The notes under the pieces: generated by a model
Told to the model about the DNA's origin: nothing
Seen by the model: only the letters and a program-made list of their open reading frames with translations
The model's database searches: none
Source: Syntrophorhabdaceae bacterium
Lineage (GTDB): Bacteria > Desulfobacterota > Syntrophorhabdia > Syntrophorhabdales > Syntrophorhabdaceae
Length of the DNA stretch: 5,786 nt
Direction: 5' to 3'
Assembly: GCA_026415015.1 (NCBI GenBank)
Contig: JAOAHW010000033.1
Location: forward strand, 1 to 5,786
Part shown: in pieces, positions 5,616-5,786 of the stretch
Numbering within the stretch: the first letter of the stretch is position 1
Layout of the letters: every line of letters starts with the position of its first letter
Program-made: the position numbers and the translations under genes

Positions 5616-5786
5616 ATGGATGAAAAAAGAACTCTCTATCTTCAGAAGGCAAGAATCACTGTAAAAGCAAATGGTTACTGGCATACCTCAGGCGGTGAAA
5701 AAGGGCCATTTGGTTTCTATCCCCATCTTAAGGATTCCGACGGTTATCCTGTGTATCCTGATACGCAGCTCCATGGTGATTTGAGG
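5616..5786 (+). CDS. RAMP-superfamily (Cas7-like) CRISPR subunit, 5' part
   Basis: ATG 5616 follows the cas10 stop by 3 bases, with GAGGG (5604-5608) inside the cas10 end as ribosome site 7 bases upstream. The frame is open to the window edge, giving 57 residues. It opens with the first RAMP beta-strand (ARITVKANGYWHTSGGE), where RAMP proteins often have a strand followed by His-x-Gly-Ser-Gly. It then reaches YPVYPDTQLHGDLR (44-57), which matches the YIPGSSLKGALR-type motif of Csm3, Cmr4 and related Cas7 backbone proteins. Such subunits line the crRNA and cleave target RNA. The exact family (Cmr, Csm or Csx10-like) cannot be told from this fragment. It shows that cas10 belongs to an effector-complex operon continuing to the right. 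Confidence 0.8.
   Translation, partial: MDEKRTLYLQKARITVKANGYWHTSGGEKGPFGFYPHLKDSDGYPVYPDTQLHGDLR

Noticed and set aside
1..5786. CRISPR array
   Set aside because: No regularly spaced direct repeats were seen by eye in the intergenic gaps or elsewhere. Any array for this locus must lie outside the window.

Overview
This AT-rich window carries part of a type III CRISPR signalling locus, and every gene is on the + strand. A Gram-negative (diderm) bacterium is indicated by an outer-membrane TraT-type lipoprotein. Heavy use of ATA (Ile) and AGA/AGG (Arg) codons would suit Nitrospirota or Desulfobacterota, but that placement is only a guess. No CRISPR repeats, tRNA, rRNA or transposase are visible.

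Left part (1-3043): the 3' end of an unrelated-looking gene, possibly a DHH/DHHA1 phosphoesterase, is followed by three tightly packed genes. These are a divergent ECF-type sigma factor (253-903), a soluble protein with two HxxxCxxC zinc anti-sigma motifs (929-1615), and a Lon-type serine protease domain fused to a C-terminal RtcR-like CARF sensor (1619-3043). The layout parallels the published CRISPR-activated protease system CalpL-CalpT-CalpS, in which a cyclic-oligoadenylate-activated Lon protease cuts an inhibitor and frees a sigma factor. The parts differ here: the sensor is CARF rather than SAVED, it lies C-terminal to the protease, and the presumed inhibitor is a tandem zinc anti-sigma protein rather than a MazF homologue.

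Middle (3044-3954): a 160-base AT-rich spacer leads to a traT-like surface lipoprotein gene. It ends in a perfect hairpin terminator that overlaps its stop codon.

Right part (3955-5786): a promoter with a TTGACA -35 box, overlapped by a 7+7 inverted repeat, precedes a small Cas10 that starts at TTG. This Cas10 has palm 1, a four-cysteine zinc finger and an intact GGDD cyclase motif, but no HD nuclease domain. Its stop is almost joined to the start of a RAMP (Cas7-like) gene that runs off the right edge.

Proposed circuit (inference): the Cas10-RAMP complex senses foreign RNA and makes a cyclic nucleotide. The CARF domain binds it and switches on the Lon domain, which cuts the zinc anti-sigma protein. 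The freed sigma factor then reprograms transcription, possibly including the neighbouring surface lipoprotein gene.
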